64,000 nt of DNA from Eledone cirrhosa. Lineage: Eukaryota; Mollusca; Cephalopoda; Octopoda; Eledonidae. The stretch is taken from contig OZ024748.1 in assembly GCA_964016885.1 (NCBI GenBank), positions 34,418,269 through 34,482,268 on the forward strand, written 5' to 3'. The notes beneath the pieces were generated by a model, which saw only the letters and a program-made list of their open reading frames with translations, was not told where the DNA came from and did no database searches. The position numbers were made by a program, and so were the translations under genes. Below, in pieces: positions 46,479-55,169 of the stretch. Each line of letters starts with the position of its first letter. Positions within the stretch are counted from its first letter, which is position 1.

Positions 46479-46603
46479 GAGCGGATACTTTAATGTAACA
46501 ATATACCTATCATACAAAGAACATGGCACTAATTTAATAAAGAAAGGACATTTTAGATAACGAGGTCCCAGCATATTCTGAGGACTGCAATATCTTTGAC
46601 CTT
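46479..46603. other. Unique AT-rich spacer after the array
   Basis: About 125 bp of non-repeated sequence joins the 26-bp array to the trinucleotide belt. I see no gene or site in it. Confidence 0.6.
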
Positions 46604-46699
46604 AGGTCTGTTGAATTAGGGATGGCTTGTGTGTGAATAAATCTATCATTATAATCACCAGCGTTACCAATAGCTGTGCTACCACTACTACAATTACTG

Positions 46700-46733
<34 letters not shown>

Positions 46734-46795
46734 AACTACTACTACTACTACTGCTACTTCTACTACTACTAGTGCTACTACTACTACTACTACTG

Positions 46796-46833
<38 letters not shown>

Positions 46834-46834
46834 G

Positions 46835-46866
<32 letters not shown>

Positions 46867-46975
46867 GCTGCTGCTACTACTACTACTACTACTGCTACTA
46901 CTACTACTACTACTACTACTACTAGTGCTACTACTACTACTAGTGCTACTACTACTACTACTACTACTACTACTG

Positions 46976-47013
<38 letters not shown>

Positions 47014-47245
47014 GCTACTACTACTACTACTACTACTACTGCTGCTGCTACTACTACTACTACTACTGCTACTACTACTACTACTACTACTACTACTAGT
47101 GCTACTACTACTACTAGTGCTACTACTACTACTGCTACTACTACTACTACTACTACTAAGGTCTGTTGAATTAGGGATGGCCTGTGTGTGAATAAATCTA
47201 TCTTTATATTCACCAGCGTTACCAATAGCAGTGCTACCACTACTA
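46604..47245 (+). repeat. 555-bp duplication of flank plus trinucleotide array
   Basis: About 85 bases beginning AGGTCTGTTGAATTAGGG at 46,604 recur at 47,159 with a handful of changes. Both copies run into GTGCTACCACTACTAC and then a trinucleotide array. The unit is therefore a unique leader plus its array, duplicated as a whole. Confidence 0.88.
46679..47157 (+). repeat. Compound (CTA)n microsatellite with GCT/AGT interruptions
   Basis: Almost 480 bp of CTA/ACT triplets broken by GCT (ACTGCT) and AGT (ACTAGTGCT) triplets. The interruptions repeat with a 174-bp higher-order period: ACTGCTGCTGCT at 46,864 and 47,038, followed by the same series. Reading through the triplets gives long poly-Thr, poly-Leu or poly-Val frames, which are artefacts of the repeat and not genes. 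Confidence 0.95.
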
Positions 47246-47282
47246 CCACTACTGTTACTACTACTACTTCTACTACTACTAC

Positions 47283-47318
<36 letters not shown>

Positions 47319-47328
47319 ACTACTACTG

Positions 47329-47372
<44 letters not shown>
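47233..47372 (+). repeat. (CTA)n microsatellite with a pure CTG run
   Basis: The second, shorter array of the 555-bp duplication. It includes 26 uninterrupted bases of CTG repeat (47,293-47,318) flanked by CTA triplets. Such CTG/CAG runs are known to be prone to length change. Confidence 0.93.
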
Positions 47373-47373
<1 letters not shown>

Positions 47374-47826
47374 ATATCAATATATTATAGCTATCTTCAA
47401 CACTAACATCACCACGAACATCAGCCCTGTATCCGCAAGTATCACCACCAACAACAAAAACAACTGCAATCAACACGCCACCAACAGCAAGAATAACAGC
47501 TATAGCCCCACCACCAACACAAATATACCAATATAATCACTACTATCAGAATCACCACCACTATTAAAGGCAACACAACAACTACAACTACTACTAATGA
47601 TACAAATTCTTTTAAAGTGTACGGTTTGTTGAGTCTAATGTTGAACGTCGAGATAATTGTTGTGTAAAAGTGAAAAATTGCCATAAAAATTGACTGCAAT
47701 TGTCTTCAAGACGTTACTAGTGTCAGAGAATCTCTTAAAACATTAATATATCTCAGCTTTAAAAAGACTACATTTATGTGATGCCTTCCATACCAGTTAA
47801 ATTCATTCATGTGTTGGCTAACTTAG
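47373..47826. other. Degenerate AAC/ACC triplet DNA, then unique AT-rich DNA
   Basis: From 47,400 to about 47,600 the plus strand is rich in CAACA, CCACCA and CTACTA triplets, like an old decayed trinucleotide array. From 47,600 to 47,826 it is AT-rich and unique. I see no credible gene. The frame on the minus strand at 47,442-47,699 is low-complexity. Confidence 0.6.
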
Positions 47827-48228
47827 CTTTCTCTGAATCTCTTCCTCTCTTTCTCTCTCGCTCTTTCTCCATCTCTCTCCCTACCTACTCTCCACCCCTT
47901 TCTATCTTCCTCCTCTTTCCATTTATCTCTCTCTCACTTTGAGTTTCTGTCTGTCTCTTTCATTGACGAAATCATTAACACCACCTTCATCGTGCAATTG
48001 GCTAACCACACTCGTCTTTCTTTCTCATCTCTCTGTATTTCTCTCTCTCCTTCCCTCTCACTATTTCTATATTTCTCCCTCACTCTCACTCTTACCACCT
48101 CTCAACTGCCAATCATTAATACCGCATTGATATTTCAATTGGCTTCCCATACCCACATACCTCTCTTTTTCACACTTCCCTCTCTTTCAGTCTCTCTCTC
48201 TATCCTCTCTCTCTCTTTACATTTTCCT
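47827..48228 (+). repeat. Polypyrimidine (CT-rich) tract
   Basis: About 400 bp in which the plus strand is mostly CTCT, TTTC and CCCT. Two related interruptions (ATCATTAACACCACC near 47,968 and ATCATTAATACCGC near 48,112, each followed by CAATTGGCT) show that the tract contains a diverged duplication of about 140-150 bp. Reading frames here (Ser/Leu/Pro-rich) are repeat artefacts. Confidence 0.85.
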
Positions 48229-48283
48229 ATAATAGCTGAAATTGAATTAAATTGATTGATCTATCTGAATTAATCATTATCAG

Positions 48284-48351
48284 TTGCAATGATAATGATA
48301 AAAATTAATGACAATAACAACAAAAACAACAACAACAATAATAATAATAAT
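48284..48351 (+). repeat. (AAC)n/(AAT)n microsatellite abutting LINE element 1
   Basis: AATGATAATG and AACAAC triplets lead into five AAT triplets that end exactly where the LINE 3' end begins. In LINE sense (minus strand) the element reads into (ATT)n and then (GTT)n. It is either the copied tail of the element, the target microsatellite, or both. Confidence 0.85.
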
Positions 48352-48600
48352 GCTTTCTTTATTAACCACAAGGGTTTACATAAAGTAGACATTAAGGACA
48401 GTACAGGACAATACAGGACGGTACAAATGGGCATTTCTGCGTGTAAAAAAAGAAAAACAGGATGTAACAAAAAATAACAATGAAAAATTCCCTAATAGGG
48501 GGGAGACTTCCGAGGGACATTTGTGGAGAAAGCCCATTAAAAGGCCACAGTGACCCTGACCACCAGGGCAAGTGCCCTCTCCCAGTTTTCCACCTTTAAT
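48352..48600 (-). other. LINE element 1 3' UTR
   Basis: About 249 bp downstream of the ORF2 stop in LINE sense. On the plus strand it contains near-repeats of ACAGGAC (48,400-48,425). It is nearly identical to the matching parts of fragments B (from 54,191) and D (from 60,694), which sets the exact 3' boundary of this subfamily. Confidence 0.8.
48358..48363 (-). promoter_or_regulatory. Polyadenylation-type signal of LINE element 1
   Basis: AATAAA in LINE sense, ending six bases before the last LINE base and the triplet tail. The same hexamer lies at the same distance in B (54,197-54,202), element 2 (54,913-54,918) and D (60,700-60,705). Conservation across two subfamilies suggests a role in 3' end formation or in priming. 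Confidence 0.6.
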
Positions 48601-51600
48601 TTACAGACATATACTCAGAGTAGGCCCATTCACTCGGGCCATACATGCTTCTCTCACCCATATTTCAACAAAATGCTGGGAGGAGAGCACTTCCCTCTCT
48701 ACCCTGATTTTCCTTTTCAAATGAAATTTGAAAAAGTTAATCAGGGCATCACCGAAGAGGTAAGTGCTCGTCTTCACCCCTTTCAAACGTGTCCACCATA
48801 CTATATCTTTCGCCATGGCCACCAGACAGATAAAATCTGCCTGCCCTTCCTGGCTAAAGGAAGGGGGCGGGGCAATCCTCACGATGGACTCAGCTGATAG
48901 CTGGATCCGTCCTACACGTGACAGCAGGTGTTCGACATAAACCCACACGTCAGCAATGCTCGGACACTGGAGGAGTGCGTGCAGGACGGTTTCGTCGCCC
49001 TGCGCGCATCTTGGACATGCCCGGCTGATGGCACCTCCATACCTGTAGAGTTTATCCCGAACTGGCAAAGCTCCTCGGTAGCACTGCCAGGCCAGGGATT
49101 TCTGGAAGTTGTCCATAGGCCCCGGCCCGAAAGTCCTTCCGAAGAGATTGGCTAGTTGATTTTCGTCGACGCCTAGAGTTTCTCCAAGTACGTCGTCGCT
49201 CTTCCCCTCCACTAATCCCCTATAGAACGCCAAGGTGGTGTTTCCACCGATCACATTGCCCGATTGGTCGAGGGCTCTGAGCGCCTGAAGACATTCCAGT
49301 CTCCAACGCTACCTCTCGGTCTTTGCTTGACCCAGGTCTGCAGCTCCGTCAAGGAGACGAGCTGGGGAAAGACGTGTCTAGCAAACGGCGACCACACCTG
49401 ATCACGGTCGAGGAAGAGGTGGAGATGTCATAGCCTGAGCGCGTGTCTGCGCATCATCAGCCACGGCATGCCCAGCCCTCCACGTAGCGGGTATTGACAG
49501 CAGATGGACCGCCTGACCATCGGAGCGCGTCCCTTCCACAAAAAGCGAAAGAGAAAACGCTCCAGCGCAGTCAGGCGGGGCTTAGGAAAAGGTACGACGG
49601 TCAGGCGGTAGTAGATGACGGACGCGATGTACGCGTTAGCCACCTCTGCTCGACCTTTCAGGGATAGCTTCCTCTCCGCGCATTTCTGGGTGAGAGAAGC
49701 CACTCTGCTCGTCACCTCGTCCCAGTTTTTGTCCGTCTGGAGGTCCGGAACGAACCAGACCCTTAGAAATTTAACCGGTCCGTCCGTCCAGCGCCCGACG
49801 ACGCTGTTGGACGGTATGGACCTGTAATTCCAGGTGCCGAGCTGCAGGCCCACTGACTTTTCCTGGTTGATCATTGCTCTTGACACCTGTTAGTGTAGTG
49901 CCGATCGCCTCGATGTGTTTGGCATTCGAGATCACTAAGGTGACATCGTCCGCATATGCTGACACGGATCTTCCGCATCCTAGTTCGCGCGGGACCCGCA
50001 TCAAGTCTCCAGTCTGTGCAGTAATGGCTCGAGAGTCAATACGTACAAGAGGGACGAGAGGGGACATCCTTGGCGGACCGAGCGTATGATGTTGAACGGT
50101 TCCGAAAGGTGACCGTTCACTCTCACCACAGAGCAGATGTCGCTGTGCATGGCAGCGATCCAGACTCTGAAGACGGGCCCAAAGCCAGCCGCCCTCAGGT
50201 CTGCCGCTAGGTAACGATGGTCGACCCAATCGAAAGCTTTCGACTGATCTAAATTGATCAAGGACCCACCCGTGCCAGGTTCCCTAGCTACCCTCTCTAC
50301 GATGTATCGCATGAGGTGGAGGTTGTCGTGGATGGATCTGTCGGGAATGGCGCACGTCTGCGCCTCTCCCACCAGACCACCTACGACAAGCGCCAACCTC
50401 TTTGCTAGCACCTTGGCCAAAATCTTGAACTCTGTGTTTAGCAGAGTTATGGGCCTGAAATTATCTATGTTATCCCCCTTGTTCGGATCCTTTCTCAGCA
50501 GCGCCACAGCTCCTCGGCTCACAGAGCTGGGAATTCTCCAGTTCTGTTGCCAGTTGCAGTAGACGCCCGCCAAGAGGCCTCCGAACAAGTTTGGCATTTG
50601 TACGTAAAGTTCATAGGGCAGACCATCCAAATCAGGCGATTTACCCCTTGTGCAGCCAGTCATTGCCTCCCGTACTTCAGCGGCTGTTATCGGCTTTTCG
50701 CAACACTCCGCCTCAGTGGCCGAGAGCCGCGGCAGTCCGTCGAGGTAAACACTAAAGTCCATCCCTCGATCCGGCCCGCCGCTGCCCCCGAACAGCTGTG
50801 CGAAGTGTCGCTGAAAAGCTTCACACATTCGCCCGGGATCGAGTAGCATGCGCCCGTCGTGGTCCACCAAAGACCGGATCGTGGCTTTGTTGCCACGACG
50901 CGCCTCCGCCACTCGGGCCCATTGAACGGCTTTCGTCCCCTCGTGTATGACAGCACGCACCCTAGCTCTGACAACGCAGCCTTCGTGCTTTACATTGAAG
51001 AATTGGTCAAGGGCCAATTTCGCCGCAAGTACGTCGGTCGCGATGCCTTTGCTAAGCGCCTCGTCTAATTTTCTAACTAATTCTCCCTCTGCTCTATTTT
51101 TCTCTATTGCTAAAGCCTTACTAAACCTAATGGACTCCATTCTAATTGCTCTTTTCAGAGCAAACCACCACTTGTTGTTGACGATGGCCCCCGTCAACGC
51201 TCGCTTAACTAGTTCGCTAATCCGGTCCCTGTAGGCCTTGCGCGCTGGTAAGGACGCGTTTAGCTTCCAGTAGCGGGGTCCTCGTCTATGAAGCCTATCT
51301 AAGTCAAGCACACAGATCACAAATTTGTGGTCCGTGTAGCTGACTATCTTGAATTGTGGACAGCCTATGCTAGACCTATCTATTTCCCTACAAAATACTC
51401 TATCTAGATATGATCTGGATGACCCGATACGGTTTGTCCAAGTCCACATTGGCACAGTCGGGAAATCCAATCGGTACCTGTCAGACAGTTCAAAATGCCT
51501 GAGCAGGTTGGTGAGGCTCTTGCACCCTCCTCCCCTATCCACTAATCCCACACAGTCCCAGCGTGCATCTAAGATCCCGTTCCAGTCGCCCACTAACACT

Positions 51601-52007
51601 AAAGAGCAGGACGTTCAAAGTAAGGTCTCCAGACGCCGGAAGAAATCAGGCCGCCCTGCTCCTGTCGGGGCATAGACGGCCACTAACCTGAAAGCTTGCC
51701 CGTCTCCGCTGGTCACGTCCAGCACTACCAACTTACCTTCTGGGTCCAGGAAGATGGCCCGTATGGCAAGATCCAAACCTCTCCGAAAAAGCACAGCAAC
51801 TCCACCCCCCGATCCCGGACGGCTGGGAGATGCGTACACATCGTAGCCGCCGAAGATCGGTGCGAAGGCCCGTGCTTCGGAGATTCTGGTCTCGCTGATG
51901 GCCACTACATCTATGTTTAGTGACCTGAGGTCGTTGAGCAGGTGGCCCTGCTTCCATGACGACCCCAATCCACGCGCATTTATGCTGCCTATTCTGAGTG
52001 AGGTCAT
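48601..52007 (-). pseudogene. LINE element 1 ORF2: endonuclease-reverse transcriptase, broken
   Basis: About 1,135 codons, a usual size for this family. The APE-like endonuclease lies at the N-terminus: SINARG (Asn10), SETRI (Glu39), VYAPTG, GDWNGI, and TDH (50,001-51,599 frame, residues 89-91). The reverse transcriptase follows: FRPITLLN, LINLDQSKAFD (first catalytic Asp), QGCPLSSLLY and YADD at 49,945-49,956. A C-terminal zinc motif C-x2-C-x8-H-x4-C is at 48,964-49,017. Together these would nick the target and copy the RNA in place. Lesions: an in-frame TGA at 51,615-51,617 where element 2 has Gly; a frameshift near 50,010; another near 49,870; an in-frame TGA near 49,427; a frameshift near 49,310. 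The protein cannot be made whole. Confidence 0.9.
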
Positions 52008-52041
52008 GTTGAAATGGAGTGGAAAAGATGGGAAAGATTAC

Positions 52042-53800
52042 TTACCTTACTTCACGTAGAGGCAGGACGGTTTCTCCATCCTTTTCACTGCTTGTGGCCT
52101 CCTCAGGAAGTATGTCCTTATAAATCCTCATGGAAAGTGCTTGTCGGAAGTCTCCGATGTCTTTGGGAAATTTTTGTTTTAGTGTCATGTACGTTTTCTG
52201 TGTGATGCGAGTGATTTGTATGTGTGGAGGTGGTGTGAACTTTTGGGTTGTTGTGTAGTCTTTTTCTGTAATGCTGGTGTTGTGTTGGATGTAGTGTAAT
52301 AATTGGTTGTTGTTCATATTTAATGCTGTGTAATGTGTATCGTTTTGGTTATTTTGTTTTGTTTGCGTTTGTTGTGGGTATGTTTCTGTTTCGCTTTTTG
52401 GTGACTTTTGTGGTGTAGGTGGTGGTGGTGTTGGGGTTAATGATGGTGGTGTTGGTGTTTGGGGTGATGGGGTTGGTGATGCTGGTGTGGATGGTGGCAT
52501 ATCTGTCCTAACTCTTTTGTTTGATAGTTTATTTTTTCCCTCTGTATTTTGTTTTTGGAGGGGGAAGGAAGAGAATTTTTTCTTTTTTGGTTTCTTTTTT
52601 TATTTTTCCTGATACTCGTCGTCACAATCTGTCTCCAGTTGTGATAGGCCGGGGAGTGGAAAATCCTCCACAGGCGTTAGTTTTGGTTGTAGCGTGGTGG
52701 ATGGTGTAGGCGCTGGTGCTAGTTCTGGCGCGTTGGGTGGTGGTGGTGTTGGTTTTGCTACAGTTGTTGGGGTTGTTGCTGTTACAGTTGCTTCTGTTGT
52801 TGCTGCTACAGTTGTTGCTGCCATTTCTGCTGCTGGTGGTGTTGATGGCTGAGTCACTAGGGTGGGTAAGAGAGGTGACCTAAACCTTTTAGCCTGAGGA
52901 CAGAAAGCCCTTAGGTGGGTTCCTTCACCACAAACGACACACCTAGGCCTTCTGCCCTCGACGATTCCGGTGAGGTGGCTGCCGTCAGTGAGTTCTATTA
53001 CCTCTGGGATCTCCTCAATGCCTTTTTGGTCCGCTTGGATCAGGAGCTCCATCCCAGATCCGGACCAGTTCTCCTGCTTTTCTTTCGCTATTTCAATTAT
53101 CTTGGTGTTGGCCTCGATGCCGGTGAGGACGGCAGCCATTAGCCAGGGAATTTCGATGGCCGGTGGAACGTGGGTCACCCTGATCTTCACAAGTCTCTGG
53201 CCACAATAGCTTGGGACGAGTGTGAAGTCGTCACTTCTTAATGGGGCCATGGAGTGTTCTCTGGCCTCCTGTGGTGTTTCAAAGAATACGTCTACGGTTC
53301 CATATTTCTGCCCACGTCTGATGTGGGGATTTTTTGCCCACACATGTCCCAAAGCTTTTTGGATTTGGGACTCGGATGCCCGTTCCACTCGGTGCGATTT
53401 TATGTTAATTGTCCGATAAGACACGTGCATAGGCGACGATGCTCCATTTTATTAGGTGGGGGGGGGGGCTGACCTTGTACCCATCTTTCTTTACCATTCC
53501 TTTGGCTTCTTCTAATTCCTTCTGAGTTACCTGGATCGCTTCGCACGTTTTTGATACTCTGGCAAAACTCAGGGTAGTTTTCTTAATTTCATTGTTGCTG
53601 TTGTTGTTATCGTTATTTTTGTTATTGTTAATTTTAGTTTCAGTTGTGGTGGTGGTGGCGTCGGTGGTGTTCGTTGTGGAAGAGTTCATTTTGGTTGAAT
53701 TCATTTCGATATCACGTGTTAATTTATTTTTTTCTTTTGTTTCTGTTGTGGTTGTGGTGATGGTGGTGGTGGGGGTGGCGGCTTTAACAGCTGCAGTCAT
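52042..53800 (-). pseudogene. LINE element 1 ORF1: gag-like RNA-binding protein, broken
   Basis: About 586 codons if read through its lesions. Order: a Thr/Asn-rich N-terminus; a globular part (SHRVERA, YGTVDV, VPSYCGQ, VPP) that resembles Tx1-type ORF1; a CCHC knuckle (RCVVCGEGTHLRAFCPQ, 52,900-52,941); an Ala/Thr/Pro-rich linker; a basic cluster KKKPKKKK that looks like a nuclear import signal; and a Pro/Thr/Gln-rich tail with YTALNM...LLHYI. There is a frameshift between 53,405 and 53,460, close to a run of eleven G (53,458-53,468), and one in-frame TAA at 52,600-52,602. The part after the TAA is in the same frame and its motif is conserved in element 2, which is why I treat it as ORF1 and not as a separate gene. 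It ends 34 bp before ORF2. Confidence 0.8.
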
Positions 53801-54142
53801 TGGTAATGGCGGGAAATGAAGTCTGCCTGAGACAAATTTAAAATATTGCTACTGCTTACATTTCCAGTGTTGGCAAACGTAGCAATATTTACAATGGTGG
53901 TGTCGGTGTGAGGTGTTAGTCATCCATGATTTTTCAAAGAAAAATTTTTGTTTGATAATTATAAAAAGTTTAAATTTTGGGCTCAAGGCCCCAATATTTT
54001 TGAGTGTCCTTTTCAGAAATCAATGTATGTGCACTTATATACAGTTAACAATAAAAGTTTTCCATAAATGGCAATTTTAAACAACTGAAAATAAGAAACC
54101 TTTGCGGAGCTCACGATGATACGATTTACTACGTAGGTCGCC
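53801..54142 (-). other. LINE element 1 5' UTR
   Basis: About 340 bp between the ORF1 ATG and the (AAT)n boundary. It is AT-rich and has no reading frame of note. Parts align with the 5' UTR of element 2 (TTTGGGC...AAGGCCC and a CTTATAT box). It would be expected to hold the internal promoter, but I cannot point to one. Confidence 0.6.
53973..53998 (-). promoter_or_regulatory. Degenerate 5' UTR hairpin of LINE element 1
   Basis: AATTTTGGGC and GCCCCAATATT can pair imperfectly around a short loop. It lies where element 2 has a perfect 12-bp hairpin (60,526-60,553), and the flanking 5' UTR sequences align as well. It looks like a decayed form of the same structure. Confidence 0.5.

Positions 54143-54190
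<48 letters not shown>
54143..54190 (+). repeat. (AAT)16 joining LINE fragment B tail to element 1 5' end
   Basis: Sixteen uninterrupted AAT triplets. In LINE sense, fragment B ends, (ATT)16 follows, and element 1 begins directly after. Confidence 0.95.
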
Positions 54191-54191
<1 letters not shown>

Positions 54192-54709
54192 CTTTCTTTA
54201 TTAACCACAAGGGTTTACATAAAGTAGACATTAAGGACAGTACAGGACAATACAGGACGGTACAAATGGGCATTTCTGCGTGTAAAAAAAACAGAGGGTG
54301 TAATAAAAATAACAATGAAAAATTCCCCAATAGGGGGGAGACTTCCGAGGGACATTTGTGGAGAAAGCCCATTAAAAGGCCACAGTGACCCTGACAACCA
54401 GGGTAAGTGCCTTCTCCCAGTTTTCCACCTTTAATTTACAGACACATACTCAGAGTAGGCCCATTCACTCGGGCCATTCTTGCTTCTCTCACCCATCTTT
54501 CAACAAAATGCTGGGAAGAGAGCACTTCCCTCTCTACCCTGATTTTCCTTTTCAAATGAAATTTGAAAAAGTTAATCAGGGCATCACCGAAGAAGTAAGT
54601 GCTCGTCTTCAGCCCTTTCAAACGTGTCCACCATACTATCTCTTTCGCCATGGCCACCAGACCAATAAAAACTGCCTGCCCTTGCCGGCTAAAGGAAGAG
54701 GGCGGGGCA
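54191..54709 (-). mobile_element. LINE fragment B, 5'-truncated copy of element 1 subfamily
   Basis: About 519 bp that match 48,352-48,875 with few differences: the 3' UTR and the last ~107 codons of ORF2 (VWWTRLKG, INFFKFHLKRKIRVE, VNGPTLSMCL). Its 5' break passes from GGCGGGGC straight into (AAT)n, and its 3' end also meets (AAT)n. This is a typical 5'-truncated insertion. Confidence 0.92.
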
Positions 54710-54906
54710 ATAATAATAATAATAATATATTTTTTTAAGCTGTAAATTATAATCAATGTGGTGTTTTAACTGGCTTACCAATGTATACAGTGAATTTATT
54801 TGCCCTATCTGTCAAGAAGACAGTCGGCATATATCAGAAACAATACTATAGGAAAAAGAAAAAAAGCAACAACAATAATAATAATAATGATGATAATAAT
54901 AATAAT
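54710..54906. other. Spacer between LINE fragment B and element 2
   Basis: AAT triplets (to about 54,727), then about 140 bp of AT-rich unique sequence, then a mixed AAC/AAT/GAT tract (54,867-54,906) that touches the 3' end of element 2. I see no gene. The unique part may be the original flank of the target microsatellite. Confidence 0.65.
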
Positions 54907-55169
54907 GGTTTCTTTATTGGCCACAAGGACTGACACGAAGAAAAACATTAGAGACGGCACAGAACAGTACAGGACGATACAAAGTGGGTTTTGGTCGTGT
55001 AAACAGGTTATAACAAAATCGGTCTAGAAATACCAAAAAATTCAAACAACAAAAATTCCACAGGAAGGGGAAACCTCCGAGGGTCACTCATGGTGAAAAC
55101 TACACAAAAGACCACGGCCACCCTGACCAACAGGGGAAGCGCCCTCTCTCACTTTTCCCACTCCTCAGT

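Larger units (their letters stand above)
48352..54142 (-). mobile_element. LINE element 1, complete length, decayed (Tx1-like, L1 superfamily)
   Basis: A 5.79-kb non-LTR retrotransposon on the minus strand: 5' UTR (54,142-53,801), ORF1 (53,800-52,042), a 34-bp gap, ORF2 (52,007-48,601) and a 249-bp 3' UTR with AATAAA near the tail. There are no long terminal repeats. It is bounded on both sides by AAT/ATT triplets. It is probably complete because a second subfamily copy nearby (54,907-60,673) has almost the same length (5.77 kb), the same order, and a matching 5' UTR. Stops and frameshifts in both ORFs make it inactive. The Tx1-like call rests on ORF1 and RT motifs; another L1-superfamily branch is possible. 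Confidence 0.85.

Noticed and set aside
46602..47249. Long frames encoding poly-Val, poly-Thr or poly-Leu on both strands
   Set aside because: They are direct translations of (CTA)n repeats with no start context, no conserved domain and matching frames on both strands.
47939..48255. Ser/Leu-rich frames in the CT tract, possible signal peptides
   Set aside because: They follow from CT-rich composition; overlapping frames look alike.
48550..48897. Plus-strand protein frames across the LINE region, e.g. 115 codons here and 117 at 54,385
   Set aside because: They lie antisense to the ORF2 C-terminus and 3' UTR, and appear in both copies only because the LINE copies are near-identical.
52014..52709. 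Plus-strand small frames over the ORF1 tail region
   Set aside because: Low-complexity antisense of Pro/Thr/Lys codons; no conservation seen on that strand.
53458..53468. Programmed frameshift at the run of eleven G
   Set aside because: The frame change maps between this run and 53,405, element 2 lacks the run, and other plain lesions exist. Decay or a homopolymer sequencing error is simpler.
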